Shown here: piece after piece, positions 35,753-44,613 of the stretch
How positions within the stretch are numbered: the first letter of the stretch is position 1
How the letters are laid out: each line of letters begins with the position of its first letter
NCBI GenBank assembly: GCA_002212725.1
Contig: MTCR01000123.1
Span: 1-64,000, forward strand
DNA from: Sphingobacteriales bacterium TSM_CSM
GTDB lineage: Bacteria; Bacteroidota; Bacteroidia; Chitinophagales; UBA2359
DNA: 64,000 nucleotides
Direction: 5' to 3'
Position numbers and translations under genes: made by a program
The notes under the pieces: model-generated
What the model saw: only the letters and a program-made list of their open reading frames with translations
Told to the model about the DNA's origin: nothing
The model's database searches: none

Positions 35753-37273
35753 TCAGGGTTTTTTTACAAAGTGGTTCATATCCACAATAAGCGGAACAAT
35801 GCGGTCATTGTCAAGGTTGGCTTCAAAGCCTATTTTTGCGGCATCGTAGGTAACTTCGCCCGGGCTGGTTAGGCGCGGCCCCAATATATATTGCAGCCTG
35901 TCATACAGGTTACCCGTAAGTTGGGGCAATTGGGCAGAAATTTGCTGCAGGTCTATAGGTTCTTTGGTAAACAAAAAACAGTTTACCGTTCCTGTTCCGT
36001 TGTCGAGTTGCATGCAGTAATCTTCGTGCGGAAGCGCTACGGTGCTTCGTGCATACGGAATCATGGGCGAAACGGTGGTTGTGGGGGTGTTTTCGGTGGT
36101 GTACATGGCCATTACATCGGGCTGAAAGGGGTACAGCAGGTCCAACTGGTTGTTATCGTCAAAGCTAAAGGCATATACGTTCATGTTTTTGCTGCCCATG
36201 GTAAGCATTACCTGATAACCTGTCCAGGGGGTATAGGCATTGTGCATGGCATATACCGGGCCGCTTTGGGCTGCCTGCATAGAGCCAATTACTTCGGGAG
36301 TACAATTCATTTCATTGCCATCGGGTTGCATGGCTAATTCGCGGTAGTCTAAAGAAGCGGCAAAATTGTTTACCGGTTCACCGGCCGGAAGTTCATAAAT
36401 AACCTGATAAGCCTCTTTTACATACTTGTTAAAGTCGTCGTATTTTACGTAAATAAAACCTTCGTTAGCCCATTCGGTTCCCCAACTGTTCATCAGTTCA
36501 AAGGTTTGGTTTTGGTCGTCGTAGCCAACCACCAGCATGGCATGTATGCTGGGTTGTCCTTTTTCGCCGCGGTTGGGGTTCCAGGTATTGTTTTCGTGTT
36601 TCAGTTCTTTAAAGTTTTCAAAAATCTGCATTCCCACAATAACGGGCAGGTCATTGGCTAAACTGTGGCGCACTTTACCCACTTTGGTGTTGTCGTCTTT
36701 TACAAAACTCAGCCTTTGATAGTCTTTAATTCTGAATCGTATGGCGTCCCGAATCTGGTCGCCCGTTGGGGTAAACTGGCAGTTTTCGTCAAACGGGTAA
36801 TCATTCATTTTTACATTACCTATCCGTTTCATTATACTGAGTGCGTCGGAAATATGAACGCCAATATAGCAGTCATAGTCTTGTCCTTCAAAAGCCAGCA
36901 CCTGCCTGTACACAAAAGAGGGCGAAAAGGCATTGGTGTTTACCACATTTTTTTTCCGGACATTGTCCCAGCCGTTGCCAAGCGCTTCAATGATGGTGCG
37001 GGCGCCATAGGCAGCAGCCCACCCCACGCAGGTTCCTGTTCCTAACTGGTCGCCCGGAATGGGGCAATATTTTTTGAGCGAACGCTCATAGGGTATATTG
37101 TCGTAATTTTTAGTGGTAAGGGGGGTAGCCAGTGGCACCTGGGCATATTTTTCTTCATCCAGCACTACTCCGCTGCCAAAACGGTTGTTTTGTGCGGTAG
37201 CCGGCTGTATTGAGGCTACTAACACAGACACCAACACAAAAAATACTGCCCGCGTTAAGCAAAATTTACGCAT
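35753..37273 (-). CDS. Secreted papain-like (C1 family) cysteine peptidase
   Basis: 506 residues with a signal peptide (about 1-27). The papain pattern is complete: Gln76 and Cys82 in QLGTGTCVGWAAAYG, His244 in SIHAMLVVGYDD and Asn262 in LMNSWGTEWANEGFIYV. The catalytic domain spans about 65-290. The C-terminal 215 residues are an extra beta-rich region of unknown role (AMHNAYTPWTGYQVMLTMGS, QLPQLTGNLYDRLQYILGPR). It is the first gene of a pair with the WG-caspase protein, so two exported cysteine proteases of different clans are made together. Confidence 0.88.
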   Translation of the reverse strand: MRKFCLTRAVFFVLVSVLVASIQPATAQNNRFGSGVVLDEEKYAQVPLATPLTTKNYDNIPYERSLKKYCPIPGDQLGTGTCVGWAAAYGARTIIEALGNGWDNVRKKNVVNTNAFSPSFVYRQVLAFEGQDYDCYIGVHISDALSIMKRIGNVKMNDYPFDENCQFTPTGDQIRDAIRFRIKDYQRLSFVKDDNTKVGKVRHSLANDLPVIVGMQIFENFKELKHENNTWNPNRGEKGQPSIHAMLVVGYDDQNQTFELMNSWGTEWANEGFIYVKYDDFNKYVKEAYQVIYELPAGEPVNNFAASLDYRELAMQPDGNEMNCTPEVIGSMQAAQSGPVYAMHNAYTPWTGYQVMLTMGSKNMNVYAFSFDDNNQLDLLYPFQPDVMAMYTTENTPTTTVSPMIPYARSTVALPHEDYCMQLDNGTGTVNCFLFTKEPIDLQQISAQLPQLTGNLYDRLQYILGPRLTSPGEVTYDAAKIGFEANLDNDRIVPLIVDMNHFVKKP

Positions 37274-37673
37274 AACAAAGGTTTTTAGTTGTTTGAATTG
37301 TATCTTTTGCCTGTTTTTTTACAGGTTTTTGATATAAAACCGGGTAAAACACCGCTAAGATACGCACATTAATTGAAATTGAACAACAAAATATTGGCCT
37401 TTAACAAAAAAACTGCATTTTAAAGACGGATATTTGCGCCCGGTAATACAGGCAATCGTTTTGCAAAACAGTTTACTTGACTATTTACGTTGTGGCAAAA
37501 CCAGTGCCAAATGCTTTTAAATAATTGTTTTAATGGTTTCAGTTCTGAAAAAAATAATTGTAACCGACAGGCCGTTACCGGTTTATTTTATCCCGAAACC
37601 GGCACTTTAAAACCATCGGGCAAAATGCCCAATAGCAGAAACACTTTTTGTATCCAAAAAATTCCGCGTACTT
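37274..37673. other. Divergent intergenic region, 400 bp
   Basis: It separates the minus-strand papain gene from hutI and should hold both promoters. A small GGGCA/TGCCC hairpin near 37617-37629 and several A/T runs are visible. I found no exact TAnnTTTG element close to either start, and no gene or repeat. Confidence 0.5.
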
Positions 37674-38930
37674 ATGCAACTTCTTATCAAAAACATTGCC
37701 CTGTTGGTACAGGTTGAGCAAGGAGCACCCGTACACAGCCTTGCCGGTAAAAACATGCAACAACTGCCCGTTTTGGAAAATGCCTTTTTGTTAATGGAAA
37801 ACGGGCGCATCACCGATTTTGGCCCCATGGAAACCTGCCCCCTTGTACAGGCGGCGCAAGTGCTTGATGCAACGGGTAAAATGGTTTTTCCGTGCTGGTG
37901 CGACTCGCACACGCACCTGGTGTATGCCGGTAGCCGTGAGCAAGAGTTTGTGTACCGTATTAAGGGAATGACCTATGAGGAAATTGCCCGGCAGGGTGGG
38001 GGCATTCTTAATTCGGCACAGTTGCTGCAACAAACTACCGAAGAGGTTTTATTTGACAGCGCCATGGAACGCCTTGCCGAAATTACCCGCTACGGAACCG
38101 GCGCCGTAGAAATAAAAAGCGGCTACGGACTTAGTTTGGACAGCGAGTTGAAAATACTGCGCGTAATAAAGGAAATGAAAAAGCATACCGATGTTGAAAT
38201 AAAAGCTACTTTTTTGGGCGCTCATGCCATACCACAGCAGTATAAAACGAACAGGCAGGCCTATATTTCCGAAATTATTCAACACATGTTGCCGGCCATT
38301 ACCCGCGAAGGCCTGGCCGATTATATTGACGTGTTTTGCGACACCGGTTTTTATACCGTGGAAGAAACGTCAGAAATATTGCAAGCCGGCGCCCTGTTTG
38401 GTTTAAAAGGCAAAATACATGCCAATGAGTTGGCCGTAAGCGGCGGCGTACAGGTGGGGGTGCAACATGGCGCTGTATCTGTTGACCATCTTGAGCAAAT
38501 AGGGCAGCAGGAAATTGATTGTTTGCTTAACTCACAAACCATGCCCACCCTTTTGCCCGGAACTGCTTTTTTTCTGAACATACCTTATGCGCCTGCAAGG
38601 CAAATGATAGATGCCGGATTGCCGGTTTGCCTTGCATCGGATTATAACCCGGGTTCAACCCCGTCGGGGCGAATGGCGTTTGTACTGTCGCTTGCTTGCC
38701 TTAAACTGCAAATGTTGCCCGAAGAAGCCATTAACGCAGCCACCATTAACGGCGCCCGTGCTATGGAACTGCAACAAACCCACGGCAGCATTTGCCGTGG
38801 CAAGGTGGCCAATGTGTTTATTACCAAACCCATGCCATCGGTGGCATTTTTGCCCTATGCCTTTGGCAGCAATTTAGTGGAAACCGTTATTCTGAAAGGA
38901 AAAGTGGTGCATACAACCGCAAAGGGCTAA
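37674..38930 (+). CDS. hutI: Imidazolonepropionase
   Basis: 418 residues, normal for HutI. It hydrolyses 4-imidazolone-5-propanoate to N-formimidoyl-glutamate in histidine breakdown. The amidohydrolase metal site DSHTHLVYAG is at 77-86, followed by FVYRIKGMTYEEIARQGGGI and SGYGLSLDSELK, and later FLGAHAIP, KIHANELA, VSVDHLEQ and LASDYNPGS, all typical of HutI. No other hut genes are in the window. Its stop overlaps that of the convergent glycosyltransferase by three bases. Confidence 0.94.
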   Translation: MQLLIKNIALLVQVEQGAPVHSLAGKNMQQLPVLENAFLLMENGRITDFGPMETCPLVQAAQVLDATGKMVFPCWCDSHTHLVYAGSREQEFVYRIKGMTYEEIARQGGGILNSAQLLQQTTEEVLFDSAMERLAEITRYGTGAVEIKSGYGLSLDSELKILRVIKEMKKHTDVEIKATFLGAHAIPQQYKTNRQAYISEIIQHMLPAITREGLADYIDVFCDTGFYTVEETSEILQAGALFGLKGKIHANELAVSGGVQVGVQHGAVSVDHLEQIGQQEIDCLLNSQTMPTLLPGTAFFLNIPYAPARQMIDAGLPVCLASDYNPGSTPSGRMAFVLSLACLKLQMLPEEAINAATINGARAMELQQTHGSICRGKVANVFITKPMPSVAFLPYAFGSNLVETVILKGKVVHTTAKG

Positions 38931-39643
38931 AAAATGCTGTACTTAAAAATACAGTAAATAGCCCTGAACCCGTCTTTCCAGTTAATTTTTTTCCCTTCGG
39001 CATAGGTGCGCCCGTAGTATGAAATACCCACCTCGTATATGCGAATGTTGGGAACTTTTGAAATTTTGGCAGTTACTTCGGGTTCAAAGCCAAAGCGGTT
39101 TTCTTTGAGCTTAATTTGTTGAATGATGTCGGTTTTAAAAAGCTTGTAACATGTTTCCATGTCGGTTAAATTGAGGTTGGTACATATGTTGGTAAGGAAA
39201 GTAAGCAGTTTATTGCCAATGGTATGCCAGAAAAACAAAATGCGATGTGGGTTGCCGCCCATAAAACGCGAGCCGTACACAACATCGGCAAAACCGTTTA
39301 CAACGGGTTGCAGCAGCAGGTTGTATTCCTGCGGGTCGTATTCCATATCGGCATCTTGTATAATCAGATAGTCGCCGGTGGCTTTGGCAATGCCGGTGTG
39401 CAGGGCAGCGCCTTTACCCTTGTTTACCGGGTGTTCATAAAAGCAGATGCCTGCCTGCGGGTTTTGTTGCATGTATTGCAGCACAACCTCCCGCGTATTA
39501 TCGGTAGAACAGTCGTTTACCACAATTATTTCTTTGGCAATGTCGTTAAGCAGGTTAACGGACAATACCTTGTCTAATATTGCGGCAATAGTTCTTGCTT
39601 CGTTGTATGCCGGAATTACAATGCTAAGTTTTGATATGACCAT
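38927..39643 (-). CDS. Glycosyltransferase family 2 (dolichol-phosphate-mannose-synthase-like)
   Basis: 238 residues from ATG 39643; the frame opens 28 codons earlier, but SIVIPAYNEA should lie near the N-terminus as in relatives. The GT-A motifs are VIPAYNEARTI, VVNDCSTDNT, GKGAALHTGIAKATGDYLIIQDADMEYDP (in part) and GSRFMGG. It resembles DPM1/GtrB-type enzymes that load a sugar onto a polyprenyl phosphate, but it lacks the C-terminal membrane helices of GtrB. Divergent from the LolD-like ATPase gene. Confidence 0.9.
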   Translation of the reverse strand: MVISKLSIVIPAYNEARTIAAILDKVLSVNLLNDIAKEIIVVNDCSTDNTREVVLQYMQQNPQAGICFYEHPVNKGKGAALHTGIAKATGDYLIIQDADMEYDPQEYNLLLQPVVNGFADVVYGSRFMGGNPHRILFFWHTIGNKLLTFLTNICTNLNLTDMETCYKLFKTDIIQQIKLKENRFGFEPEVTAKISKVPNIRIYEVGISYYGRTYAEGKKINWKDGFRAIYCIFKYSIF

Positions 39644-39824
39644 GATTTTTGTGTGTAGCGCTGTTTGGTATTGGTTGTTTGCGGTTGCAAAGATGAAACA
39701 AATACCATAAAAAAAGAACAATAGCATCGTACAGGCGCAAAATGTTGTTTTTTGTTAGGAATAGACAGGGAAAACCAGATATTTGCACTTTAATAGCTGC
39801 ATAACCCAACAATGATGGTTGCAA

Positions 39825-40484
39825 ATGGAGATAATAAGCGGAAAAAAACTAATTAAATCTTACGGCAGTTTACAAGTGCTGAAAGGCGTGGACATATCGG
39901 TACAGAAAGCCGAAATTGTATCTATTGTGGGCGCATCGGGGGCCGGAAAAAGTACCCTGCTGCACATTATTGGCACATTAGACCGTCCCGATTCGGGGCA
40001 ACTCACCGTGGGCGGAAAGGAAGTCAGCCGTCTTTCGGAACGCGAATTGGCGCGCTTTCGCAACAAACATATTGGTTTTGTTTTTCAGTTTCACCATCTT
40101 TTACCCGAATTTACCGCCCTCGAAAACGTGTGTATTCCGGCGTACCTGCTTGGCAGAACCGAAGCCGACGCCACCCGCGAAGCAACCGAACTGCTGGGCT
40201 TTTTGGGGCTTTCTGACCGCCTTACCCACAAACCTTCGCAATTATCGGGCGGAGAGCAGCAACGCGTGGCCGTTGCACGTGCACTTATTAACCGCCCCGA
40301 TGTTGTACTGGCCGATGAGCCATCGGGCAATTTAGACTCTGACAACTCACGCGAATTGCATCACCTGTTTTTTCAACTGCGCGACCAATACCGTCAAACC
40401 TTTGTTATTGTTACCCACAACGAAGAATTGGCCAATATGTCTGACCGCAAACTGGTAATCAAAGACGGGGTAATGCTGGCATAG
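39825..40484 (+). CDS. LolD/MacB-type ABC transporter ATP-binding protein
   Basis: 219 residues from ATG 39825. Walker [10 protein letters not shown], signature [15 protein letters not shown] and Walker [14 protein letters not shown] place it in the LolD/FtsE/MacB group, whose ATPases drive lipoprotein release or export of substrates from the periplasmic side. The [16 protein letters not shown] segment is typical of LolD. The LolCE-type permease is not adjacent, which is common for this gene in Bacteroidota. A dispersed repeat lies behind it. Confidence 0.9.
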   Translation: MEIISGKKLIKSYGSLQVLKGVDISVQKAEIVSIVGASGAGKSTLLHIIGTLDRPDSGQLTVGGKEVSRLSERELARFRNKHIGFVFQFHHLLPEFTALENVCIPAYLLGRTEADATREATELLGFLGLSDRLTHKPSQLSGGEQQRVAVARALINRPDVVLADEPSGNLDSDNSRELHHLFFQLRDQYRQTFVIVTHNEELANMSDRKLVIKDGVMLA

Positions 40485-40541
40485 CTGCCTGTGCCGCTGC
40501 GGTTTTGCCCTGCCGGAAAAGGGTTTATTGCGTGTTAGATG

Positions 40542-40712
40542 GTACTTATTCAGCTTGTACCTTTGTTGGTGATGTTTTTAACTGAGTTCTTTTCATTTTA
40601 CCGCAAAGAACGCAAGGTTTTGCGCAAAGTTTTTTTTGCTCTTTGGTCAATGCTTCCAATCAGCAAGCAACAAGAGAAAATGCAGGGATTTACAGGTAGC
40701 ACCTAAATAGTT
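40542..40712 (+). repeat. Dispersed non-coding repeat, copy B
   Basis: About 171 bp matching the reverse complement of 29761-29930. It fills most of the gap between the convergent LolD-like gene and the cupin gene. The start GTACTTATTCAG and end AATAGTT are shared by both copies, which defines the unit. Confidence 0.85.
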
Positions 40713-40727
40713 GCGTCAGATGCTATT

Positions 40728-41315
40728 TTACGCCACTTTAAGCCACTGCAAAATAGCTTTGGTTGGTGTGGGCGAGGTAATGATTATGTTGTGCGATTCG
40801 CCCAATTGCATGGTTATAAAATCTCCTTCCGAAAGGCGCACCATTCGGGTTTTGCCTTCGGTATCGGTTATTTCACATTCACAACTGCCCTCCAATATTA
40901 AAAAGCTCTCCAATAAGTTGTGGTGAACTTCCTGAGGCACCATTTCGCGCACCCAAGCAATGAAAAGCTCGCGGTTATCATTCAATTCAAGGGTGTGCAG
41001 ATGTATGTTTTCATAATCATCGGGCGGTTCTATACCTTTAACCGCCTCCTTCCAATCAAACCAATTGGAGGCAGGACTAAGCACCGGCAGGTTACTCAAA
41101 TCTAATTTTGAACGGTTGCTTTGCTGCTTGCCGAGCATTTTAAGTTTGTCAAGCACTTTGTTTTTAAGAAACGCAGGTGGTTGTAGTTCAAACTCGCCCG
41201 AAAATTGCAACAGTGCCTCTTCGGTGGCGTCTATTTCAGAAGGGGTTGCCGTTTCTTCTTCGCCGGCAAGCAGTCTGGCAATTTCTTCTCGTGTTATGTC
41301 GGTATTATTTTTCAA
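40728..41315 (-). CDS. Cupin-domain anti-sigma factor (ChrR-like)
   Basis: 195 residues, cytosolic. The C-terminal half (about 100-195) is a cupin with VHHNLLESFLILEGSCECEI and GDFITMQLGESHNI, giving possible metal ligands (HH, E and H). The N-terminal half is helical (ITREEIARLLAGEEE, ALLQFSGEFELQPPAFLKNKVLDKL in part) and would bind the sigma factor. It lies 24 bp after the ECF sigma gene, the order typical of sigma/anti-sigma pairs. The zinc motif H-x3-C-x2-C of classical ChrR anti-sigma domains is not present, so signal sensing may rest on the cupin. Confidence 0.8.
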   Translation of the reverse strand: MKNNTDITREEIARLLAGEEETATPSEIDATEEALLQFSGEFELQPPAFLKNKVLDKLKMLGKQQSNRSKLDLSNLPVLSPASNWFDWKEAVKGIEPPDDYENIHLHTLELNDNRELFIAWVREMVPQEVHHNLLESFLILEGSCECEITDTEGKTRMVRLSEGDFITMQLGESHNIIITSPTPTKAILQWLKVA

Positions 41316-41339
41316 TGCTTATAGCAAATTTGGCAGTGG

Positions 41340-41894
41340 TTAACAATAAATTTCCCGGAGTTCCTTTAAGGCAAGCCGCGTGCGCGATTTCACCGTTCCA
41401 AGCGGAATTCCTTTGGTTTCGGATATTTCTTGTTGCGTATATCCTTCAAAGTACATCCATTCTATAATTTCGCGTGCCTGCGGCGATAATTTTTGTAAGT
41501 TATCGGGCAACCCGATGGCTTCAATTATAATGCCCTCGGATTTGGGAGCCAGCTCATTAGATACGATTTTTTCGAGGTTTTGGTTTACTTTCTTGGTTAA
41601 ATAATATTTAGACCGGGTAAAATCAATAGCCGTATTACGTGCAATATTAATTAACCAGGTGGTTAAACATCCTTTTTCGGGGTTAAAACTATCAATGTTG
41701 AGCCAACATTTAACAAAACAATCTTGTAGCAGGTTCTCGGCATCGGCGTAATTTCTTACAATACGCATAATAATACCATACATTGTTGCGCCGTAAGTAT
41801 CATACAAAACGGCAAAAGCCGCTTCATCGCGCTTTTTAAGTCTTAAAACCAAAAAATGCTCTTCTTCCTTAGCGTTTTGTATAACAGATTTCAT
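41340..41894 (-). CDS. ECF-type RNA polymerase sigma factor
   Basis: 184 residues with sigma region 2 (FAVLYDTYGATMYGIIMRIV to NAENLLQDCFVKCWLNIDSF-like helices, ADAENLLQDCFVKCW near 52) and region 4 (SPQAREIIEWMYFEGYTQQEISE and PLGTVKSRTRLALKELRE near the end). Such sigma factors direct transcription of a small regulon, and the downstream cupin protein is its likely antagonist. The 152-bp gap to the divergent gene at 42047 probably carries regulated promoters; the divergent cluster of SnoaL-like genes is a plausible target. Confidence 0.92.
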   Translation of the reverse strand: MKSVIQNAKEEEHFLVLRLKKRDEAAFAVLYDTYGATMYGIIMRIVRNYADAENLLQDCFVKCWLNIDSFNPEKGCLTTWLINIARNTAIDFTRSKYYLTKKVNQNLEKIVSNELAPKSEGIIIEAIGLPDNLQKLSPQAREIIEWMYFEGYTQQEISETKGIPLGTVKSRTRLALKELREIYC

Positions 41895-42046
41895 GCCGCA
41901 CTTCCTCCTGCTGTAAAGTTAGTTTCGGGTAAAACAGGCGCGCTTTCAATTTTTTTTCGGAAACCATAATCCAAAAATGCAACTGCCTCGTATCATAGGC
42001 AAAACCACACAAAAATAATTCTTTTCACCAGAAAAACACATGAAAA

Positions 42047-42919
42047 ATGAAAAAAGCATTTTTTCCTCTCCATCTTGCTTCGGTTTTGTTTGGCACATCG
42101 AAAACCGCCGCACAAATTGTAACTGACTACTTTGCAAAAGTTGATGCCGGCGAAATTGAAACCGTTGGCGAATTACTTTCCGATGAATTTGAGGCAATAG
42201 CGCCTTTTTCTCCTGTTCCGCTCGATAAGCAAAGCTGGAAAGGTGTTGGATATGGATTTAAAACGGCTTTTCCCGATATGAAACACAAAATACTATTATG
42301 TGTTGAGGGCGAAAATGCTGTTGCCGTTAAAGGAATTTTCAGAGGTACAAATATCGGTTCGTATATGGGAAATGCAGCTACCGGAAATGCAGTGAAGTTG
42401 CCGTTTAATGCAATTTTTGAATTAAACGAACAAGGCAAAATTACCTCTTTAAGCACCCAGTTTGACCAGAAATCTTTTGAAGCCCAGTTAATGGCAGGCA
42501 TGAACCCCGCCGCAGTTGCCGAAGCTTTGGTAAACGGAATAATGAATGCTGCCGATGCCGGAGACGCAAACAGTGTAATTACCTTTTTTGCCCCCGATGC
42601 AAAACATTATTTTGGAGGCGTTGCCAACACCAACGAGGAATTGAAAATGCGTATTGCCGGCTTAAAAGCAGCGTTTCCCGACATACACCGCACTTTAGAT
42701 GTTTTGTCGTTCAGCAACAATGTTATTTGCTGCAAAGGCCGGCTTACCGGCACCAATACCGGCATGTTTATGGGAAAACCGGCTACGGGCAATAAAATAA
42801 ATGTATTAGTGCTGGCTGTTTACAAACTCAATGAGCAAGGCAAGGTAACCGAAGCCTGGGTTGAAATGGATACCGCCACCCTTATGGGGCAACTGAAAGG
42901 TGAAGTGCCGGCAAGCTGA
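42047..42919 (+). CDS. Tandem SnoaL-like (NTF2-fold) double-domain protein
   Basis: 290 residues made of two homologous NTF2-fold domains (about 18-145 and 155-285). The internal repeat is obvious: GIFRGTNIGSYMGNAATGNAV and GRLTGTNTGMFMGKPATGNKI (each in part), both followed by a KLNEQGK-type or ELNEQGK turn. SnoaL/ester-cyclase-like domains bind small hydrophobic ligands; no enzyme activity can be assigned. First of four same-strand genes divergent from the ECF sigma pair. Confidence 0.85.
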   Translation: MKKAFFPLHLASVLFGTSKTAAQIVTDYFAKVDAGEIETVGELLSDEFEAIAPFSPVPLDKQSWKGVGYGFKTAFPDMKHKILLCVEGENAVAVKGIFRGTNIGSYMGNAATGNAVKLPFNAIFELNEQGKITSLSTQFDQKSFEAQLMAGMNPAAVAEALVNGIMNAADAGDANSVITFFAPDAKHYFGGVANTNEELKMRIAGLKAAFPDIHRTLDVLSFSNNVICCKGRLTGTNTGMFMGKPATGNKINVLVLAVYKLNEQGKVTEAWVEMDTATLMGQLKGEVPAS

Positions 42920-43014
42920 AAGCCCGATAGAAACATTTGTTATCCATTGCTTTTTCGTACTAATCTTACTAATTAAAACAATCTTATTTTTTAAACCACC
43001 TTAAGTTCACATCT

Positions 43015-43482
43015 ATGAAAACAATTTTTTTAACCATTTTATTTGTTTTGGTAACAATAACCGGTGCTTACGCACAAAGTAAAAATGCACAAACGGTTAT
43101 GAACAACTACGCCGCTTTTGGCAAGGGCGATATTGCTGCCATACTTGCTACGCTTGCGCCCGACTGTGAATGGACGCACCCCGGAAACCCGGCTATTGTT
43201 CCGTTTGCCGGCACTTTTCGCGGTGCCGATGAAATTGGCAAGGAATTTTTCGGGGCAATTCCTTCGGCTATTCAAATTACCGAGTTCTCGCCAAGTTTGG
43301 CGGGCGAAGACGGAAACACGGTCATTACATCGGTATTTATTAAAGGCAAAGCCGTATCAACCGGAAAAGAGTATGAAAACACTGCCGAAATGCGATGGAC
43401 TTTTAATAGCGCCGGCATGGTAACCAAATACAATGTAATTGTTGATACCGCCGCTTTGGAAGCAGCACTTACTGCAAAGTAA
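43015..43482 (+). CDS. Exported NTF2-fold / SnoaL-like protein
   Basis: 155 residues with a signal peptide (about 1-20, ending AYAQ) followed by a single NTF2-like domain: ALNNYAAFGKGDIAAILATLAPDCEWTHPGNP-type start (in part), PFAGTFRGADEIGKEFF and later AEMRWTFNSAGMVTKYNVIVDT. The GTFRG element is shared with the gene at 44133. It is likely periplasmic, and it forms part of the SnoaL-like cluster. Binding partner unknown. Confidence 0.85.
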   Translation: MKTIFLTILFVLVTITGAYAQSKNAQTVMNNYAAFGKGDIAAILATLAPDCEWTHPGNPAIVPFAGTFRGADEIGKEFFGAIPSAIQITEFSPSLAGEDGNTVITSVFIKGKAVSTGKEYENTAEMRWTFNSAGMVTKYNVIVDTAALEAALTAK

Positions 43483-43673
43483 AACGCATAAGCTTGAAAC
43501 AAGCTGTTTTGCACCATATCTGACACATTTTACCAACACGCTTATCAACGCATTTCACCCAAAATGAGACCGGGCGGCTATATCAACTTTGCAGTTTTGT
43601 TATTAAAGCCCGATGTCTGTTTAGAAATAAGACATAACATCTTTGTCTCCCTCAAAAAAAAACAAAAACAAAA

Positions 43674-44084
43674 ATGAACACAACAAAATTCCTCCTTTCA
43701 ACAATTGCTTATACTGTTTTGCTTACCATTATTGCCATAGTTTACCACGAAACTATTTTCGGTTCGTATTATTACGGCTTTAATATCTATAGTGCAGGTA
43801 AAGATTTCTCAATACCCGTTGCCCTTACCGGTACTTTTATTGAGGGGGCAGTGCTTAGCTATCTGGTACAAAAATTTTCACCACAAGGTGGCGGCGTGCG
43901 CTTTGGCATCTTTATGGGTGTTTTGGTGTGTTTGTTTGCCAGCAGTTACGGTGTATTTCAAACAGCCGCTTTAGAAAACGTGCAGGGTGCCGGACGCGCT
44001 ATGTTTATGGTATTGGAATTTGTTGCCATGATGCTGTATGGCGTAATTGGCGGCGCAGTTGTGGGTTGGATAAACCGGAAATAA
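43674..44084 (+). CDS. Four-helix membrane protein of unknown function
   Basis: 136 residues with four hydrophobic segments (about 7-25, 45-65, 78-98 and 108-130). Glycine- and aromatic-rich turns such as GSYYYGFNIYSAG and KFSPQGGGVRFGIFMG lie between. I do not recognise a named family with confidence; it has the look of small DUF1761-like or DoxX-like integral proteins. It sits between two NTF2-fold genes in the same direction, so it probably belongs to their unit. Confidence 0.7.
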   Translation: MNTTKFLLSTIAYTVLLTIIAIVYHETIFGSYYYGFNIYSAGKDFSIPVALTGTFIEGAVLSYLVQKFSPQGGGVRFGIFMGVLVCLFASSYGVFQTAALENVQGAGRAMFMVLEFVAMMLYGVIGGAVVGWINRK

Positions 44085-44132
44085 CAACAAACAAAAACTT
44101 ATTAATTTCTTCAACTTTAATTTTCATACAAC

Positions 44133-44528
44133 ATGTCAAGTAAACTGGAAACCGTACAACAAATATATGCTTGTTTTGCACAGGGCGATATACCCGGTAT
44201 TATTGCCAAATTAGCAGACGATGTAACCTTCTATAATGATGCCAATCCGCAGATTACCCCTTGGGGAGGAACATTTCGGGGTAAAGACGGGGTAATGCAG
44301 TTTTTCCGAAATCTTGGTGCAAATTCGCAAACCACCCATTTTGAGCCGTTTAATTTTAGGGAAGAAGGCGGTAAAATTATGAACGAAGTGCGGCACGACG
44401 GCATTATTACCACTACAGGCAACCCTTTTAGCGTTACTGTACTGTTTACCTGGTCTTTTAACAATGCCGGAGAAGTAACCGGTTGGGAGGGAACAGGAGA
44501 TTTTTCGGGTATTGATAACGCTTTTTAA
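44133..44528 (+). CDS. NTF2-fold / SnoaL-like protein, cytosolic
   Basis: 131 residues, one NTF2-like domain without a signal peptide: VQQIYACFAQGDIPGIIAKLADDVTFYNDANP (in part), PWGGTFRGKDGVMQFF and FTWSFNNAGEVTGWEGTGD. It resembles the exported protein at 43015, so the cluster holds four NTF2 domains in three proteins. A strong terminator follows 26 bp after the stop and ends the cluster. Confidence 0.87.
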   Translation: MSSKLETVQQIYACFAQGDIPGIIAKLADDVTFYNDANPQITPWGGTFRGKDGVMQFFRNLGANSQTTHFEPFNFREEGGKIMNEVRHDGIITTTGNPFSVTVLFTWSFNNAGEVTGWEGTGDFSGIDNAF

Positions 44529-44553
44529 AACAAGCAACACCACTCCAACCCGG

Positions 44554-44591
44554 TGCCCCGGATAAACTAAGTGTTTTCCGGGGCATTTTTT
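44554..44591 (+). terminator. Rho-independent terminator ending the SnoaL-like cluster
   Basis: Stem TGCCCCGGA (44554-44562) with TCCGGGGCA (44577-44585), 14-nt loop, then TTTTTT. Confidence 0.88.
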
Positions 44592-44613
44592 AGGTTATAC
44601 ATGCAAAAGCTGC

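Noticed and set aside
41895-43014. Shared ECF-type promoter motif (GAAAC ... CGTA) before 42047 and 43015
   Set aside because: The spacings differ by several bases (about 24 and 21) and the motif is weak, so I do not list it as a promoter.
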